Of a DNA stretch of 64,000 nt, positions 14,401-25,600 are shown piece by piece. Both the position numbers and the translations under genes were made by a program. Below the pieces are notes generated by a model. The model made no database searches, was not told where the DNA came from, and worked only from the letters and a program-made list of their open reading frames with translations. The stretch is from Streptomyces sp. NA02950 (lineage in GTDB: Bacteria > Actinomycetota > Actinomycetes > Streptomycetales > Streptomycetaceae). The stretch's first letter is position 1, and every line of letters begins with the position of its first letter. The DNA is taken from contig NZ_CP054916.1 in the NCBI RefSeq assembly GCF_013364155.1, positions 310,001 to 374,000 on the forward strand. Direction: 5' to 3'.

Positions 14401-17400
14401 ACCAGCACCCGCCACGACACACCATCCACCACCAGGTGGTGGGCCACCAGCAGCAGCCGACCCGGCCGCTCGACCCCCGCGTCGAACCACACCACCCGCA
14501 GCATCCGGCCCGCCACCGGATCCAGCCGCCCGGCCTCCTCCTCCGCCACCGCCCGCACCCTCAAGGCCCACCGATCCCCGGCCACCCCGGCAGCATCCAC
14601 CCGCCGCAGAACCGGCCTGACCGAGCCCTTCTCCGGTACCTCCAGCGCATCCGGCTCACCGCCGACCAGCACCAGACGGGCACGCAGCACATCATGATGG
14701 TCGAACACCGTACGTAACGCCGCCTCCAGACGCGACAGTTCCAGACCAGGCGGCACCTCCAGAACCATCGTCTGAGAGAACGCCCCGGTCAGCGCGGCCG
14801 ACCCCGACCTGTCCACCAGCTCTCGCATGACGGGGGTCAGGGGCACCCGCCCCACACTCGTCGTGTGCGTCTGGGTGGGGCCCACGTCGGCGCCCTCGGC
14901 GATACGGGCCAGTGCGGCGGGGGTGCGGTGTTCGAAGACCTGCCGCGCACTGATCACCGCACCGGCGCGACGGGCGCGGGCGACGACCAGCATCGACATG
15001 ATCGAGTCGCCGCCCAGCTCGAAGAACGAGTCCTCGGCACCCACCCGGTCCACACCGAGCACGTCACGGAACAGATCGCACAGGAGCTCTTCCATGGGCG
15101 TGGCAGGACCGCGCCCGCTCGCCCCGCCGAACTCCGGGGCGGGCAGCGCCGCCCGGTCCAGCTTGCCGTTGACCGTCACCGGCAGCGCGTCCAGGAGCAG
15201 GATGGCCGAGGGGACCATGTAGTCGGGCACCTTGCCCGCCACATACTCCCGCAACGCCTCCGCGTCCGGGTCGTCACCGGACGGGACCACATACCCCACC
15301 AGCCGCTTGGCTCCGGGCTGATCCTCCCGTACCACCACCGCGACCTGACCGACGCTCTCATGCGTCGCCAGCACCGCCTCGACCTCGCCCGGCTCGATCC
15401 GGAAACCACGGATCTTGACCTGATCGTCGGCGCGACCGGCGAACTCCAGCCGCCCGTCCAGCGACCATCGCGCCAGGTCACCCGTGCGGTACATCCGCTG
15501 ACCGGGGCCGCCGAACGGCGCGGCGACGAACCGCTCGGCCGTCAGCCCCGCACGCCCCGCGTACCCGCGCGCCAACCCCGCCCCGGCGACGTACAGCTCG
15601 CCGACGAAACCCGGTGCCACCGGACGCAGAAACGCGTCCAGCACGTACACACGACTGTTGTCCATTGGGGCACCGATCGGCACGCTGTCCGGCACCGGGT
15701 CCCCGGCCGTGAACGCCAGCTGCGTGGTGAACGCCGTCGTCTCCGTGGGCCCGTAGGTGGTACGGACCGTCAGCCCCGGGTGCCTCTTCAGCAGGGTCCG
15801 GATGGCGGCGGCGGAGACCACATCCCCGCCGGTGGACACCTCCCGGACGCCGGCGAAGATCTCCGGCGACTCCTCCGCGAGCACCCGGAACAGCCCCGCC
15901 GTCGCATGCACATTCGTCACACCCCGGCCGGCGATCACCCGTCCCCGCGCAGCCGCATCCCGCTCACCCGGCGGCATCACCACCAGCCGCCCGCCCCGCG
16001 CCAGGGCCACCCACACCTCGTACGTCGACGCGTCGAACGCGTGATTCGCCTGCAGCAGGACGCGCTCCACCACGTCATCCCGCCAGGCACGGTCCGCGAC
16101 GAAGGCGGCGATGTTCGCGTGTGTGACCGCAACCCCCTTCGGCACACCCGTCGACCCCGACGTATACATCACATACGCCAGGCCGGCGGGCGACACCGCG
16201 ATCCCCGGATCCACCGGCTCCGCCCCGAACGCCTCCACCACCGGCACCACCGGCAGCCCGTCCACCTCCCGGTCGGCCAGCACCAGCGACACCCCGGCCT
16301 CCGCCACCACCGCCCGCAACCGCTCCACCGGATGACCCGCGTCCAACGGCACATACGCCGCGCCCGCCGTCACCACACCCAGCAACACCGCCACCAGCTC
16401 GGCTGACCGGTCCAGCACCACCCCCACCCGGTCCTCCGGCCCCACACCCCGATCGCTGAGCCAATGGGCAACGCGACGCGCCCGGTCCGCCAGCTCGCCG
16501 TAGGTCCAGGACACGTCACCGTCAACCACCGCCACCGCGTCCGGGGTGCGGGCCACCCGGGCCGCGAACAGCTCGGGCAGCGTATGGACGGGCAGCGGCT
16601 GGGCGGTGTCATTCCACGCCTCCACCACCTGCCGCACCTCGACGGGATCCAGCGCCTCCAGCCGCCCGAGCTCCCGGTCGGGGTCGGTGGCGATCTGCTC
16701 CAGCACCCGCACCAGCCGCTCCCCCAGCCGCCGCACGTCCGCGGCGTTCAAGAGGCCGGGCTGGTAGTCGAAGCGCAGTTCCAGCTCGTCCAGCGGGATC
16801 ACGGCCAGGGCCAGCGGATAGTGGGCCGCGTCCTCGCTCGCGGAACCGTCGATCTTCAGGCCGCTGAGCTGGAGCGGACCGTCGGGGTTGCGCGGATAGT
16901 TCTGGTACACCAGGAGCGTGTCAAAGGCCGCCCCGGTACCGGCAACGCGCTGGATCTCCGCCAGCCCCAGGTGCTGGTGCGGAAGCAGCCCGGCCTGCTG
17001 GACCTGAAGGTCCGCCAGCAGCTCGGCGACCGTGCGGTAGGGGTCGAGGCGGACGCGGACCGGCACCGTGTTGATGAACAGGCCGAGCATCCGCTCGACG
17101 CCGGGCAGATCGAGGGGGCGACCGGCCACCACGGCGCCGAAGACGACGTCGCTGCGGCCGGTCAGCATCCCGAGCAGGGTGCCCCAGGCGCCCTGTACCA
17201 CCGTGTTCAGGGTCAGCCCGTGGCGGCGGGCGGTCTCCCGCAGAGCCTGTGTCAGCTCCGCATCGACCCGTACCGTGGTGTGCCGCGCGGCGGACGAAGG
17301 GCTCGCGGTGGAGCGGTTGGGGCGGACCAGTGTGGGTTCGTCCATGCCGGCGAGCGCCGCGCGCCAGGCCTCCCGGGCGGCGTCCTTGTCCTGACGGCCC

Positions 17401-17954
17401 AGCCAGGTCAGATACTCCCGGTAGGGGGTCACCGGCGGCAGCCCTGTGACATCGCCGCCGGTGGCGTACAACCGGGACAGCTCGCCGAAGAGAACCGGCA
17501 GTGACCAACCATCCATCAGGATGTGATGCAGCGTCAGGACAAGCTGGTGGCGCGCGTCGTCCAGCTTCACCAGCAGCAGCCGCAGAAGTGGCGGGACGGA
17601 GAGGTCGAAGCGGGCCTTCTCCGCCTCGGTGAGGCACCGGACTTCGGCCTGCCGCTCGGCCGGCTCCAGGGCGGACAGATCGACCTCGCGCCACGGCAGT
17701 TTCACGCCCGAGGCGATCAGCTGAACGGGGTTGCCCGTGCTGCGCCGCTGGAAGCTCGCCCGCAGCGTCGCGTGCCGGTCGAGCAGTGCCTGCCAGGATG
17801 CCTTGAGGACGTCGACGTCCAGCGCGCCCCTGAGCTCCATCGCTCCCTGGAGCACATAGACGTCGTGGGCGTCCTCGTCGTACCCCGCGTGGAAGAGCAG
17901 GCCTTCCTGGAGCGGCGACAGGGGCCACACATCCTCGATACGCACCTGGGTCAC
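1..17954 (-). CDS. Nonribosomal peptide synthetase, second subunit (modules 6-10, partial)
   Basis: This cytosolic multimodular NRPS extends the peptide handed over by the upstream subunit. It runs off the left edge inside the adenylation (A) domain of module 10, so no thioesterase is visible. I chose GTG at 17954 because it overlaps the upstream TGA as GTGA and is followed at once by a condensation (C) domain ([14 protein letters not shown]). Approximate residues: C6 5-440, A6 445-940, T6 960-1015, E6 1035-1500, C7 1510-1960, A7 1960-2455, T7 2470-2530, C8 2555-3010, A8 3010-3520, T8 3530-3590, C9 3615-4070, A9 4075-4590, T9 4605-4665, E9 4680-5165, C10 5170-5615, A10 from 5620. Thiolation (T) domains carry LGGDS; C and epimerization (E) domains carry HHxxxDG. 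C6 is the type that accepts a D-residue, matching the E domain that ends the upstream protein. Antisense open frames across it are composition artefacts. Confidence 0.95.
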   Translation of the reverse strand, partial: MTQVRIEDVWPLSPLQEGLLFHAGYDEDAHDVYVLQGAMELRGALDVDVLKASWQALLDRHATLRASFQRRSTGNPVQLIASGVKLPWREVDLSALEPAERQAEVRCLTEAEKARFDLSVPPLLRLLLVKLDDARHQLVLTLHHILMDGWSLPVLFGELSRLYATGGDVTGLPPVTPYREYLTWLGRQDKDAAREAWRAALAGMDEPTLVRPNRSTASPSSAARHTTVRVDAELTQALRETARRHGLTLNTVVQGAWGTLLGMLTGRSDVVFGAVVAGRPLDLPGVERMLGLFINTVPVRVRLDPYRTVAELLADLQVQQAGLLPHQHLGLAEIQRVAGTGAAFDTLLVYQNYPRNPDGPLQLSGLKIDGSASEDAAHYPLALAVIPLDELELRFDYQPGLLNAADVRRLGERLVRVLEQIATDPDRELGRLEALDPVEVRQVVEAWNDTAQPLPVHTLPELFAARVARTPDAVAVVDGDVSWTYGELADRARRVAHWLSDRGVGPEDRVGVVLDRSAELVAVLLGVVTAGAAYVPLDAGHPVERLRAVVAEAGVSLVLADREVDGLPVVPVVEAFGAEPVDPGIAVSPAGLAYVMYTSGSTGVPKGVAVTHANIAAFVADRAWRDDVVERVLLQANHAFDASTYEVWVALARGGRLVVMPPGERDAAARGRVIAGRGVTNVHATAGLFRVLAEESPEIFAGVREVSTGGDVVSAAAIRTLLKRHPGLTVRTTYGPTETTAFTTQLAFTAGDPVPDSVPIGAPMDNSRVYVLDAFLRPVAPGFVGELYVAGAGLARGYAGRAGLTAERFVAAPFGGPGQRMYRTGDLARWSLDGRLEFAGRADDQVKIRGFRIEPGEVEAVLATHESVGQVAVVVREDQPGAKRLVGYVVPSGDDPDAEALREYVAGKVPDYMVPSAILLLDALPVTVNGKLDRAALPAPEFGGASGRGPATPMEELLCDLFRDVLGVDRVGAEDSFFELGGDSIMSMLVVARARRAGAVISARQVFEHRTPAALARIAEGADVGPTQTHTTSVGRVPLTPVMRELVDRSGSAALTGAFSQTMVLEVPPGLELSRLEAALRTVFDHHDVLRARLVLVGGEPDALEVPEKGSVRPVLRRVDAAGVAGDRWALRVRAVAEEEAGRLDPVAGRMLRVVWFDAGVERPGRLLLVAHHLVVDGVSWRVLVPDLVAAYVSGAGVVLDAVGVSFRGWARALVAEAVRPERVAELPGWLSVLEGADPVLGRRGLDPVVDTVAGGTRRVEVRVPVGVTAELLTGVPAVFRAGVDDVLLAGLVAALDERGVLSGGVLVDVEGHGREPLADDMDLSRTVGWFTSSYPVRLDASGVDHGRIRAGGVEAGRLLKRVKEQVRAVPGDGLGYGMLRYLNPETAAEFAQLPTAQAGFNYLGRFTPADHTATTASWQPARDLALGGTADERAVLTHAVEAGGLVRDLSGGPELTLTLACPAGLFDDTALEAIASAWAAMLTGLAAHAGEPDSGGHTPSDFPLVTLAQAEVEELEAAVPALLDVWPLSPLQEGLLFHARYDEDAHDAYVGQRYLNLEGALDPALLRRSWQALVDRHANLRAGFRGLLQVVRGEVELPWRERDLSGLPVAEAEAEAARLAEEDLGRFDLAVPPLLRFSLLKLGADRYRLLMTMHHIVLDGWSLPVLFGEVARIYAAGGDTRGLPPVTPYRDYLSWLDRQDKDAARQAWRGLLTQVTEPTVVAPMQRDARPVQPRHVVVTLDAPVTRALREVARVHGLTVNTVVQGVWGLMVGMLTGRSDVVFGATVAGRPAELPGVERMLGLLMNTVPVRVRLDPRLGFVDLLTGLQSQQAGLIAHQHLGLTEIQRVAGAGATFDTLVVYESYPEGPRSSRELGAARIVGGGGEEAAHYPLTLVVSPSEELELQFDYRPDAFDEAAVRALAERVRRVLRRIAADPGVPVSRLDVVDEAERHQVVYGWNDTARPLPMTTLPALFEAQAARTPDAVAVVGEGATLTYADLNERADRITHWLIGRGIRPEERVGVVMDRCADLVAVLLGVLKAGAAYVPLDAGHPVERLRAVTGEAGVSVVLADRPVPELGAVLVGEVPEPVGPRYARHLASPRQVAYVMYTSGSTGVPKGVAVTHANVIAFALDRTWGEDIVERVLVQANHAFDASTYELWVPLVHGGRLVLLPPGEQDAAARGRMIAAQGVTNVHATAGLFRVLAEKSPEIFAGVREVSTGGDVVSAAAIRALLDVHPELTVRTTYGPTETTAFTTQLAFRAGESVPDGVPIGYPMDNSRAYVLDEFLRPVAPGVVGELYVAGAGLARGYAGRSGLTAERFVAAPFGGSGVRMYRTGDLARWTAEGQLVFAGRADDQVKIRGFRIEPGEVEAVLAAHAGVAQVAVVVREDKPGVKRLVAYVVPTVGGGTERLREYVADRLPEYMVPAAVVTLEALPVSVNGKLDRAALPVPAITVGRGRGPATPLEEVVCGLFAEVLGLERVGAEESFFDLGGDSLLAMRLIASIRTALNAEISIRELFGAPTAESLARLAEGGRADTRAGITVRERPDVVPLSFGQQRMWFLNQLEEAGVGAAYNMAFALRLSGDLDLTALEAALGDVADRHESLRTVFPAVGGVPRQRILVGAAGRPELRVCDVGEAELAGVLVGEAARGFDLAGELPWRVSLVALSECEFVLLVVAHHIAVDGWSMGVLASDLRVAYAARLGGGVPQWAPLGVQYADYALWQREVLGDPDDPDSLISAQLDYWRQTLTGLSEELALPADRRRPAVASYQGGSVPLEVDPETHAALLEVARQGSATLFMVVQAALAMLLARLGAGTDIPVGTATAGRGEAALEDLAGFFVNTLVLRTDVSGDPAFAELLGRVREADLTAYAHQDVPFERLVDELNPERSLARHPLFQIMLVLQNVPPAQWDLPGLTVHPESADTLPDEAIPARFDLSISLAEHRDERGAPNGITGDLQYAKDLFDGTTAHDLARRLQAVLAQLAADPGMRLSELDVLDPTERQAVLHTWNDTARETSARTLPELFRAQVARTPDAVAVTDGEVTLTYAELEARANQVAHALLGRGIGPEDRVAVLIERSADQIVALLGVVTAGAAYLPVDPAYPADRIAYMLADADPATVLCTTSTSGLLPAGAARVRWDAPATAAEIATAPTTAPATTAPAATDRVSPLCPAQPAYVIYTSGSSGTPKGVVVTHAGLAGLSGAQIDRFRVGPDSRVLQFAALGFDAAVSEVCMALLAGATLVVAPADRMPPFGRLEDLLDDFTVTHVTVPPSLLAGVDRLPGTLETLVVAGETCPPALSARWARDRRMVNAYGPTETTVCATMTEALAPGDGAVPIGRPVWNTRTYVLDAFLRPVPPGVVGDLYVAGAGLARGYVRRPGPTSERFVACPFGGSGARMYRTGDLARWTVDGQLVFAGRADDQVKIRGFRIEPGEVEAVLAAHASVGQVAVVVREDQPGVPRLVAYVVPARDDVDGEGLRTFAADKLPDHMVPSAVVVLDSLPVTANGKLDRAALPAPGLGGEGRAAATPVEEILSGLFAQALGLERVGVDASFFDLGGDSLLAMRLIAAIRSTLDTEVGIRELFAEPTVAGLARMVENADGPAVRAGIVARPRPEVLPLSFGQQRMWILNRLEESGAAAAYNMPLALRLTGEPDPVALEAALGDVADRHETLRTVFPETDGVPRQRIAHGPAGRPALSVHHVTRAELPEVMAQLANRLFDLTRDLPWRAELLTLPAAARPEFVLLLVSHHIAVDGWSMGVLARDLRTAYAARCAGRAPGFAPLPVQYADYALWQREVLGDLDDPDSLLSAQLGYWRRALAGLPEELRLPVDRNRPAVGSFRGGWVPMGIRPDTHGALASVARQASATTFMVIQAALAMLLTRLGAGTDIPVGTPVAGRGDAALEDLAGFFVNTLVLRTDASGDPTFEELLVRVRETDLAAFAHQDMPFERLVDDLSPERSLARHPLFQIMLTLDNTPGADASWELGDLDVRPIPADEAFSARFDLSIGLAELRDQRGAPAGIEGGIQYSADLFDEDTARALARRLVQALEQIAGNPRLRTSELDVLDEAERRRVVAEWNDTRHVHPATTLPALFAARTARAPDALAVTDEDSSLTYAQLDERSNRVAHWLIGRGVRPESRVAVLMERSVDLVVVLWGIVKTGAAYVPVDPDYPAHRIAYMLADASPTVVLCTDATADDQAGPAGWTVWDGARTAAEVDACSGAPVAVTIPPDAAAYTIYTSGSTGRPKGVVVSHRSITNYLRWRQHTYRLTAEDRVLQKTPTGFDVSVWELFWPFTAGAALVMARPGGHRDPAYLMEVVARQAVTVMHFVPSMLGVFLQVIGPGDRAAPRMVFCSGEALTTDLVEEFRARIGVRLHNLYGPTEAAVEVTQWEGTHGTPYASVPIGRPVWNTQTYVLDEFLRPVPPGVTGELYLAGVQLARGYAGRTGLTAERFVACPFPGSDRMYRTGDLVRWTPDGELLYSGRADDQVKIRGFRIELGEIETVLAGHESVAQVAVVVREDQPGARRIVGYAVPVRGGLDTDALRESAARVLPEYMVPAAIVALDRLPVTENGKLDRSALPAPEFGASTGRGPATALEEILCGLFREVLGLDRVGAEDSFFELGGDSIMSMLIVSRARRAGVLLTARQVFEYKTPAGLARVAGKAATGPAAETRTAAVGQVPLTPVMRELVERAGPAALTGTFSQSMLLEVPAGLELPRLEAALRTVLDHHDVLRARLVLVDGEADALEVAEKGSAVPSVRRVDVTTATATATVGDPTELVRDAERGAVERLDPVAGRMIEAVWLDAGAERPGRLLLVAHHLVVDGVSWRVLVPDLAVAYASGGGVVLDAVGVSFRGWAQALVAEAVRPERVAELPGWLSVLEGADPVLGRRGLDPVVDTVAGGTRGVEVQVPVAVTAELLTRVPAVFHAGVDDVLLAGLVAALDERGVLSGGVLVDVEGHGREPLADDMDLSRTVGWFTSSYPMRLDASGVDHGRIRAGGVEAGRLLKRVKEQVRAVPGDGLGYGMLRYLNPETAAEFAQLPTAQVGFNYLGRFTPADHTASAASWQPDADTVLGGSSDARMALPHALEAGGLVRDLPEGPELTVTLGGPAGLFDEETLRELTSAWVAMLTGLATHAGEPDSGGHTPSDFPLVTLAQAEVEELEAAVPGLVDVWPLSPLQEGLLFHARYDEDARDVYVGRRHLDLEGAVDAGVLRRSWRALLDRHASLRTAFCQPPGMESPVQVVVRDVDVPWREVDLSGLPAAEAEAEAARLAEEDLAPFDLTVPPALRLLLLKLGADRHRLVVTMHHILTDGWSLPILYGELSQIYAAGGDASGLPPVPPYRDYLAWLNRQDGEAAAEAWRSVLAGTLEPTLVAPADGTAEPVQPRHVIVRLDAPLTLALRETAREHGLTLNTVVQGAWAVLVGMLTGRSDVVFGTTVAGRPADLPGVERMLGLFINTLPVRVRLRPGQRFTDLLTDLQAQQAELIAHQHLGLTEIQRLAGPGATFDTLVVYENYPHDPDATRQPGGLPITGGGGEEATHYPLTLLASPADELELRLDYRPDLFDEATARTLVERIQRVLAHIADDPRSRVSRLDVLDPTEHTRLVEEWNDTTAPLPHATLPELFRAQAQRTPDALAVVLGDTGMTYAELDARANRLAHRLLALGIRPEQAVAVLQRRSLDLVVSILAVLKAGGTYVPLDADAPQDRLRWTLRDTAASVLLTDGALRGSAPADEVAAVVTVDADASLADEPSSDPHVPGHPDQLAYVMFTSGSTGLPKGVAVTQRAVAALALDPRWAGTGGHERVLLHSPHTFDASTYELWVPLLSGGTVVVAPGDLDVRALEQAIAGQGVTALWLTAGLFRLFAEESPASFAGVREVWTGGEAVPATAVRRVLEACPRTRVVDGYGPTETTTFATAFPLRSAPDVPDSVPIGRPMANMRVYVLDEALRPVPGGVTGELYIAGAGLARGYAGRFGLTAE
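2455..7109 (-). other. NRPS module 9: C-A-T-E, predicted D-serine
   Basis: The C domain has the [10 protein letters not shown] motif of the L-accepting subtype, as expected because module 8 lacks an epimerase. The A-domain pocket reads D-V-W-H-F-S-L-V-E, one residue away from the serine code of EntF, with the typical MHFVPSML and CSGEAL context. The carrier domain has LGGDSI. The E domain has [10 protein letters not shown]. Its second half is nearly identical in DNA sequence to that of module 6 (offset about 10.95 kb). Confidence 0.8.
7110..10299 (-). other. NRPS module 8: C-A-T, predicted tyrosine-like
   Basis: An L-accepting C domain ([14 protein letters not shown]) follows an epimerase-free module. 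The pocket residues read D-A-S-T-V-A-A-V-C, a code I associate with tyrosine or beta-hydroxytyrosine. The carrier motif is LGGDSL and there is no E domain. The C domain and the start of the A domain are nearly identical in DNA to module 2 of the other subunit at a constant offset of 24758 nt. Confidence 0.75.
10300..13434 (-). other. NRPS module 7: C-A-T, unassigned substrate
   Basis: A D-accepting C domain ([14 protein letters not shown]) follows the epimerase of module 6. The pocket residues read D-A-Y-H-S-G-T-A-F, identical to modules 3 and 6. I cannot assign this code to an amino acid. The carrier motif is LGGDSL and there is no E domain, so this residue should stay in the L form although its two same-code sisters are epimerized. 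Confidence 0.75.
13435..17954 (-). other. NRPS module 6: C-A-T-E, unassigned substrate, epimerized
   Basis: The module opens the second subunit. Its C domain is the D-accepting subtype, as required because module 5 ends with an E domain. The pocket residues are D-A-Y-H-S-G-T-A-F, the same as modules 3 and 7. The carrier motif is LGGDSI and the E domain has [10 protein letters not shown]. Short stretches of the A domain and most of the E domain use T- and G-ending codons unlike the rest of the gene. Confidence 0.75.
13741..14700. repeat. E-domain block present three times (also about 2797-3530 and 22990-23938)
   Basis: The E domains of modules 6, 4 and 9 share long near-identical DNA. Offsets are about 9238 nt between the module 6 and 4 copies and about 10950 nt between the module 9 and 6 copies. 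The shared part covers the [10 protein letters not shown] half and the [16 protein letters not shown] and GYGML motifs, and uses G- and T-ending codons. Confidence 0.8.
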
Positions 17955-20900
17955 CGCGCTCCCCCTTCGTCTGCAAGCCTGATCTGGAACTCGTCGATCT
18001 CGTCCTGAGTGAGCGTCACCAGGGCGAAGTCGGAGGGGGTATGGCCGCTTCCTGGGTGGGCGCCGTCGGGGTCGTCGGTGTGGGCCGCCATCCCGGTGAG
18101 CATCGCGACCCATCCGGCGGCCAGTTCATCGAGCGCGGCCCGGTCGAGCAGGCCTTTCGGGCAGGTCAGGGTCACGGTCAATGCGGGTCCTTCGGGCAGG
18201 TCACGCACGAGCCCCCCGGCTTCGAGCGCATGGGAAACGGCCATCCGGGCGTCGGCCGAGCCGCCCAGGACCACGTCTCCGACAGGCTGCCAGCTCGCCC
18301 CGGCGATGTCATGGCCGTCCAACTGCCCAGCCGCCGAGGTGAAGCGCCCCAGGTAGTTGAAGCCGATCTTGGCCGTCGGCACTTCCGACAGGGCCGGGGC
18401 CGTCTCCGGGTTGAGGTAGCGCAGCAGCCCGTAGCCGAGCCCGTCGCCGGGCACCGACCGCAGCTGCTCCTTCACCTGCTTGATGAGCACGCCGACCGCC
18501 GCGGCGCCGGAGCGGATCTCCGCGTACGGGGTGGTGCCGGGGTCCAGGCGCACCGGGTGCGAGCCGGTGAACCAGCCGATCGTCCTGGTGAGGTCGATGT
18601 CCTGGCCGCCCGGACCTTCGGCGAGCGGCACCCGGCCGTGCCCCTCGATGTCGACGAGCATCCCGGAGGCGGTGGTGCGCCCCCTGGTGTGGTGCCACTC
18701 GGCCAGCGCGCCGACGAGGCCGGCCAGCAGGACGTCCTCGACCCCCGCGTAGAAGGCGGCCGGGATCCGAGTGAGCAGGGCGGTCGTCACGCCGACGGGC
18801 ACCGCCAGGGACACCGCGTGCACACCGGCGGCCACCGTGTCCACGGCCGGGTCGAGCGGGCGGGTGCCGATCAGCGGGTCCGGGCCGTCCAGCAGCCGGG
18901 TCCACTGGGGCAGTTCGGCCACCCGGTCGGCGTGTACGGCCTCCCGGCGCAGGACGTGGGCCCAGCGCCGGAAGGACGTTCCCACCGGGTCGAGCCGGAC
19001 GTCCCGGCCGGCCTCCAGCGCCTCGTAGGCGGACGCCAGGTCGGGCAGCAGCACGCGCCAGGACACTCCGTCGACCACCAGATGGTGCGCCACCAGCAGC
19101 AGACGACCCGGGGCGGCCGGGCCCGCGTCGAACCAGACGAGCTGGAGCATCACGCCCGCCGTCGGGTCGAGCCGGTCCACGGCGGCGCGGAACTCCGCCG
19201 TCACGTCCGGTGTGGCGGCGCGCACCAGACAGTCCGCGCCGGTCGGTCCACCGCCGCGCTCCGGCACCACCAGGGCGTGCGGTCGGCCGTCCGCGAGTTC
19301 GAGGCGGGCCCGCAGGATGTCGTGGTGGTCCAGCAGTGCCTGAACCGCGGTGGCGAGCCGGGCGAGGTCGAGTCCTGCCGGGACCTCGACCAGCATCGAC
19401 TGGGTGAGGGATCCGATCAGCGCCGTGGGACCGGCCCGTTCGGCCAGCTCCCGCATCACCGGAGTGAGCGGGATCGAGCCGATGCCCACGTCGGTTTCGC
19501 GTACGACGGCGGCGGGCTCGGCGGCGGCCCGGCCTGCCACGAGGGCCAGGGCGGCCGGAGTCTTGTGCTCGAACATCTGCCGGGCGCTGATCACGAGTCC
19601 GGCGCGGCGGGCCCGGGAGACGACCAGCATCGACATGATCGAGTCGCCGCCCAGCTCGAAGAACGAGTCCTCGGCGCCGGCCCACTCCACGCCCAGCACC
19701 TCACGGAACAGTCCGCACAGCACCTCCTCGGCCGGAGTCGCCGGGCCCCGGCCGGCCGGGCGGGCGCCGAGGTCCGGCGACGGCAGCGCGTCCCGGTCGA
19801 GTTTGCCGTTGACGGTGACGGGCAGCGCGTCCAGGGCGACGACGGCGGCCGGCACCATGTGTTCCGGCATCCGGCCGGCCACATGGTCGCGCAGCGCCCC
19901 GGCGTCGATGCCGGTGTCCGGGTCGGCGGCCACCACATAGGCGACCAGACGCTTGACGGTGCGGGCATGGCCGTCCTGCCGGTCGGCGCGGGCGATCACC
20001 GCGACCTGGCCTACGCTGTCGTGCCCGGCCAGCACCGCCTCGATCTCGCCGGGTTCCACGCGGAAGCCACGGATCTTCACCTGGTGGTCGACGCGCCCCG
20101 CGAACCGCAGTTCGCCCTCGGGGCTCCAGCGCGCGAGGTCGCCGGTGCGGTACATCCGCTCGCCGGAGACGGAGAACGGACAGGCGATGAAGCGCTGCGC
20201 GCTCAGGTTCGGGCGCCGCAGGTATCCGCGCACCACGCCCGTTCCGGCGACATACAGTTCGCCGGTGACACCAGGTGGCACCGGGCGCAGGAACTCGTCC
20301 AGGACGTACACGCGGACGTTGGCGATCGGGCCGCCGAGCGACACGGTGTCGGGGAGTTCCGCGGGCGCCGTCCAGCAGGTGACGTCCACGGTGTTCTCGG
20401 TGGGGCCGTACTCGTTGTAGAACGCCCGCCCCGGGGCCCACCGACGGACCACGTCCGGGCCGCACTCCTCGCCCGCGGTGACCACATGCTCGATCCCACG
20501 CAGCACGGCCTCGGTCCGGGCGTCGTCCCCGGTGAGGGTCTCCAGGACGCTCGGGGTGAAGGTGACGGCGTTGGGGGTCAGCGTCTCCAGTTCCAGCAGG
20601 AGATCGCCGTCGCGCCGGGCGACGCAGAGCGTGGCACCGCCGGCCAGGGTCGGGAAGATCTCCGACACGGAGGTGTCGAAGGACACCGATGCGAATTGCA
20701 GCACCCGGTCGCCGGGCCCCCAGCCGTAGGCGCCGATCCTCCACGTCACGTAGTTGACGAAACCCCGGTGCGGGACGGCGACGCCCTTGGGGGTGCCGGT
20801 GGATCCGGAGGTGTAGATCACATACGCGGGGTGGGCGGGCCGCAGCGGCACGACGCGGTCGGCGTCGGTCGGCGCGGTCGGCGGACGGCCCGCCAGGTCG

Positions 20901-22639
20901 GCGGCGACGCCGGGGTCGTCCCAGAGGAGCCGTTCGAACCCGGCGGTGGACCGGGCGTTCCGGCGGGTGCACACGAGTGCCGCCGGGCGCGCGTCGTCCA
21001 GCATGAAGCCGATCCGCTCAGCCGGATAGCCGGGGTCGATCGCAACGTAGGCGGCGCCCGCCTTCAGCACGCCGAGAAGCACTGTGAACAGGTCGACCGA
21101 CCGCTCCATCACCACGCCGACCAGGTCCTCCGGGCCGATGCCCCGGGCGATGAGCCAGTGCGCGACCTGGTTGGCCCTCGCCTCCAGCTCCGCGTAGGTC
21201 AGGGCGGCCTCCGCGGTGACGATCGCCGGCAGCTGGGGCGTCCGGGCCGCCTGCGCCTCGAACAGGTCGGTGACCAGCGCGGCCGGCACGGCCCGGGCGG
21301 TGTCGTTCCACTCGTCCAGGAGGCGCCGCCGCTCGGCGGGTTCCAGGACATCGAGGTCGGCTACCCGGAGCTCTGGATCGCGGGTGAGCTGCTCCAGGAG
21401 CCGGTTCAGCCGGGCCGCCAGCTCCCGGGCCGAGGCCTCGTCGAACACGTCGGGCCGGTACTCCAGCCGCAGCTCCAGGCCGTCGCCGGGGGTCGCGAGC
21501 AGGGTGAGCGGATAGTGGGCCGCCTCCTCGCCGCCGCCTCCGGTGATGGGCAGTCCGCCGGGCAGCCGGGTGGCGTCGGGGTCGTGCGGATAGTTCTCGT
21601 AGACCACGAGGGTGTCGAAGGTCGCCCCCGGTCCTGCCAGGCGCTGGATCTCGGTCAGTCCCAGATGCTGGTGGGCGATGAGTTCCGCCTGCTGGGCCTG
21701 GAGGTCCGTGAGCAGGTCGGTGAAGCGCTGTCCGGGCCGCAGACGGACCCGTACCGGGAGGGTGTTGATGAACAGGCCCAGCATCCGCTCGACGCCCGGC
21801 AGATCGGCCGGACGGCCGGCGACGGTGGTGCCGAAGACCACGTCGCTCCGGCCTGTGAGCATGCCGACCAGGACCGCCCAGGCGCCCTGCACGACGGTGT
21901 TCAGCGTCAGACCGTGCTCCCGCGCCGTCTCCCGCAGCGCGAGGGTGAGAGCGTCGCCGGTGCGGGCGACGACGTGTTCCACCGGGGCGCCGCCGCCGTC
22001 CACCGGGCCCACCAGGGCGGGGTCGTCGGCACCGGCGAGGAGGTCCCGCCAGGCGTCGCGGGCTGCGGCCTTGTCCTGACGGCCGAGCCAGGCCAGGTAG
22101 TCCCGGTACGGGGTCACCGGCGGCAGACCGCTCGCGTCGCCCCCGGCCGCGTAGATCGTGGACAGCTCGCCGAACAGGACGGGCAGGGACCAGCCGTCCA
22201 GCACGATGTGGTGTGAGGTGACCAGCAGCCGATGGCGCGCGGGCCCCCGCTTCAGCAGCAGCAGTCGCAGCGCCGGTGGCACGGTGAGGTCGAACGGCGC
22301 CAGGTCCTCCTCGGCGAGCCGGGCCGCCTCGGCCTCGGCCTCCGCCGCGGGCAGACCCGACAAGTCCACCTCCCGCCACGGCACATCCACATCCCGCACC
22401 ACCACCTGCACCGGGCTCTCCATCCCGGGCGGCTGGCAGAACGCCGTCCGCAGACTCGCGTGCCGATCGAGCAACGCCCGCCACGAACGCCGCAGCAGTT
22501 CCGTATCCAGGTCTCCTTCCAGGTCCAGGTGGCGCCGGCCCACATACACATCGCGGGCGCCTTCGTCATAGCGCGCGTGGAACAACAGCCCTTCCTGCAA
22601 CGGCGACAGTGGCCATACGTCGAGCAAGGCCGGGACCGC
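17951..22639 (-). other. NRPS module 5: C-A-T-E, unassigned substrate, epimerized
   Basis: A D-accepting C domain follows the epimerase of module 4. The pocket residues read D-T-S-T-V-A-E-V-D, which I cannot assign; the domain shares the SFDxSVxEIFP and LCVARRDGD context with module 2, so the two may activate related residues. The carrier motif is LGGDSI and the E domain has [10 protein letters not shown]. The E domain is followed by only a short tail, with no obvious long docking helix. Confidence 0.75.
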
Positions 22640-25600
22640 CGCCTCCAGCTCCTCGACCTCCTCCTGGGCGAGCGTGACCAGCGGAAAGTCGGAGGGAGTA
22701 TGACCACCGCCGTCCGGCTCACCGGCGTGGGCCGCGAGTCCGGTGAGCATGGCGGCCCAGGCAGAGGCGATCGCCTCCAGCGCCGTGTCGTCGAACAGCC
22801 CGGCGGGGCACGCCAGCGTCAGAGTCAGCTCGGGTCCTCCGGCGAGGTCGCGGACCAGACCTCCTGCGTCGAGCTCGTGGGTCAGCACCATGCCGTCGTC
22901 GGCCGTACCGCCCATGGCGGTGTCGGGGGCGGGCTGCCAGGCACCGTCCGGCGTGTCATGGGCGGGGGTGAAGCGGCCGAGGTAGTTGAAGACGATGCGC
23001 GCCTCGGGCAGTTCGGCGAACTCCAGGGCGGTGTCCGGGTTCAGATGGCGGAGCATGCCGTACCCCAGCCCGTCCCCCGGGACCGCCCGCAGCTGCTCCT
23101 TGACCCGCTTCAGCAACCGACCGGCCTCCACACCACCGGCCCGGATCCGTCCGTGGTCGACGGTGCCCGGGTCGAGCCTGACGGGGTACGAGCTGGTGAA
23201 CCAGCCCACCGTGCGACTGAGGTCCATGTCATCGGCCAGAGGCTCCCGCCCGTGGCCCTCGACGTTCACCAGCACCCCGCCGGGTAGACCGCCTCGCTCA
23301 TCCAGCGCCGCCACCAACCCGGCCAGCAGCACATCATCAACACCCGCATGGAAGACGGCCGGTACGCCGGTCAGCAACTCCGCCGTCACCCCCACCGGCA
23401 CCCGCACCTCAACACGGCACGTACCACCCGCCACCGTGTCCACCACCGGATCCAAGCCCCGCCGCCCCAACACCGGATCCGCACCCTCAAGCACACTCAA
23501 CCACCCCGGCAGCTCCGCCACCCGCTCCGGACGCACCGCCTCCGCAACCAGCGCCCGCGCCCACCCCCGGAACGACACACCCACCGCATCCAGCACCACC
23601 CCGGCACCCGACACATACGCCGCCACCAGATCCGGCACCAGCACCCGCCACGACACACCATCCACCACCAGGTGGTGGGCCACCAGCAGCAGCCGACCCG
23701 GTCGCTCGACCCCCGCGTCGAACCACACCACCCGCAGCATCCGGCCCGCCACCGGATCCAGCCGCCCGGCCTCCTCCTCCGCCACCGCCCGCACCCTCAA
23801 GGCCCACCGATCCCCGGCCACCCCGGCAGCATCCACCCGCCGCAGAACCGGCCTGACCGAGCCCTTCTCCGGTACCTCCAGCGCATCCGGCTCACCGCCG
23901 ACCAGCACCAGACGGGCACGCAGCACATCATGGTGATCGAGCAGCGTGCCCAACGCCGCCTCCAGACCCGACAGTTCCAGACCAGGCGGCACCTCCAGCA
24001 CCATCGTCTGAGAGAACGCCCCGGTCAGAACCGTCGGGCCGGAGCGCTCGGCGAGTTCCCGCATCAACGGGGTCAAGGGCACGGTGCCGGTCCCCCGCTC
24101 GTCGGTGCTGCCGGTGGCCTCCACGGTGGCCGCGGCCCGGGACAGTGCGGCCGGGGTGCGGTGCTCGAAGACATTCCGGGCGGTGAGCAGGACTCCGGCG
24201 CGGCGGGCGCGGGTGACGAGCAGCATCGACATGATCGAGTCGCCGCCCAGCTCGAAGAACGAGTCCTCGGCCCCGATCCGCTCCAGGCCGAGCACCTCGC
24301 GGAACAGACCGCACAGGATCTCTTCCATCGGCGTGGCCGGACCGCGCCCGGTGGATCCGCCGAACTCGGGGGCGGGCAGCGCCGCCCGGTCCAGCTTGCC
24401 GTTGACCGTCACCGGCAGGCCGTCCAGGACCACCACAGCAGCGGGGACCATGTACTCCGGCACGATTCGCCCGGCGTGCGCCCTCAGCGCTTCCCCGTCA
24501 ACCCCGTCACCCGACGGTACGACGTAGGCCACCAGCCGTTTGACCCCCGGCTGATCCTCCCGGGCCACCACCGCCACCTGACCGACACCCTCATGCCCGG
24601 CCAGCACCGACTCGATCTCACCCAACTCGATCCGAAAACCACGGATCTTCACCTGATCGTCAACCCGGCCCGCGTACAGCAGCTCGCCGTCCGGCGTCCA
24701 GCATCCCAGGTCACCGGTGCGATACATGCGATCCGAGCCGGGGAACGGGCACGCCACAAACCGCTCCCCCGTCAAACCCGGACGCCCCGCATACCCCCGC
24801 GCCAGCTGCACCCCCGCCAAATACAACTCACCCGTCACCCCAGGCGGCACCGGACGCAAAAACTCATCCAGCACATACACCTGCGTGTTCCACACCGGAC
24901 GCCCAATCGGCACCAACCCCCCGACCACCCCACCCGCACAATCCCACCACGTCACATCCACCGCAGCCTCAGTCGGACCATACAAATTGAACAACCCCAC
25001 CCCACCCAACCGGGCACCGAACTCCTCCACCACCTCCCACCCCAACGCCTCACCACTACAGATCACCCACCGCAACCCCGACACCACCCCCACCCCCACC
25101 GCCCGCACAAACGCCCCCAGCATCGACGGCACAAAATGCATCACCGTCACACCACACCGACCCACCACATCCACCACATACGCCGCATCCCGATGCCCAC
25201 CCGGCCGCGCCATCACCAACCCCGCACCCACCACCAACGGCCAGAAAAACTCCCACACCGACACATCAAAACCCGACGGAGTCTTCTGCAACACCCGATC
25301 ATCCCCACCCAGAGGAAACCGACTCTGCATCCACACCAACCGATTCACGATCGCCCCATGGCACACCACCACACCCTTCGGACGACCCGTCGAACCCGAC
25401 GTATACATCACATACGCCGGATGAGACCCCAACACCCTTGACACCACCGGACCCGCAGAATGCGACGCCACCTCCGCCACCGTCCCCGGCGCATCCCACA
25501 CCACCCACCCCGAAGACCCAGCCGCATCACCAGCGGTCGCACTCGTGCACACCACCACCGCCGGACCAGCATCCTCCAACACATACGCAATCCGCTCCGC

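Noticed and set aside
2797..23938. Repeated blocks considered as a possible CRISPR or tandem repeat array
   Set aside because: The repeats are kilobase-scale, lie in frame within NRPS domains and have no regular spacers; they are module homology.
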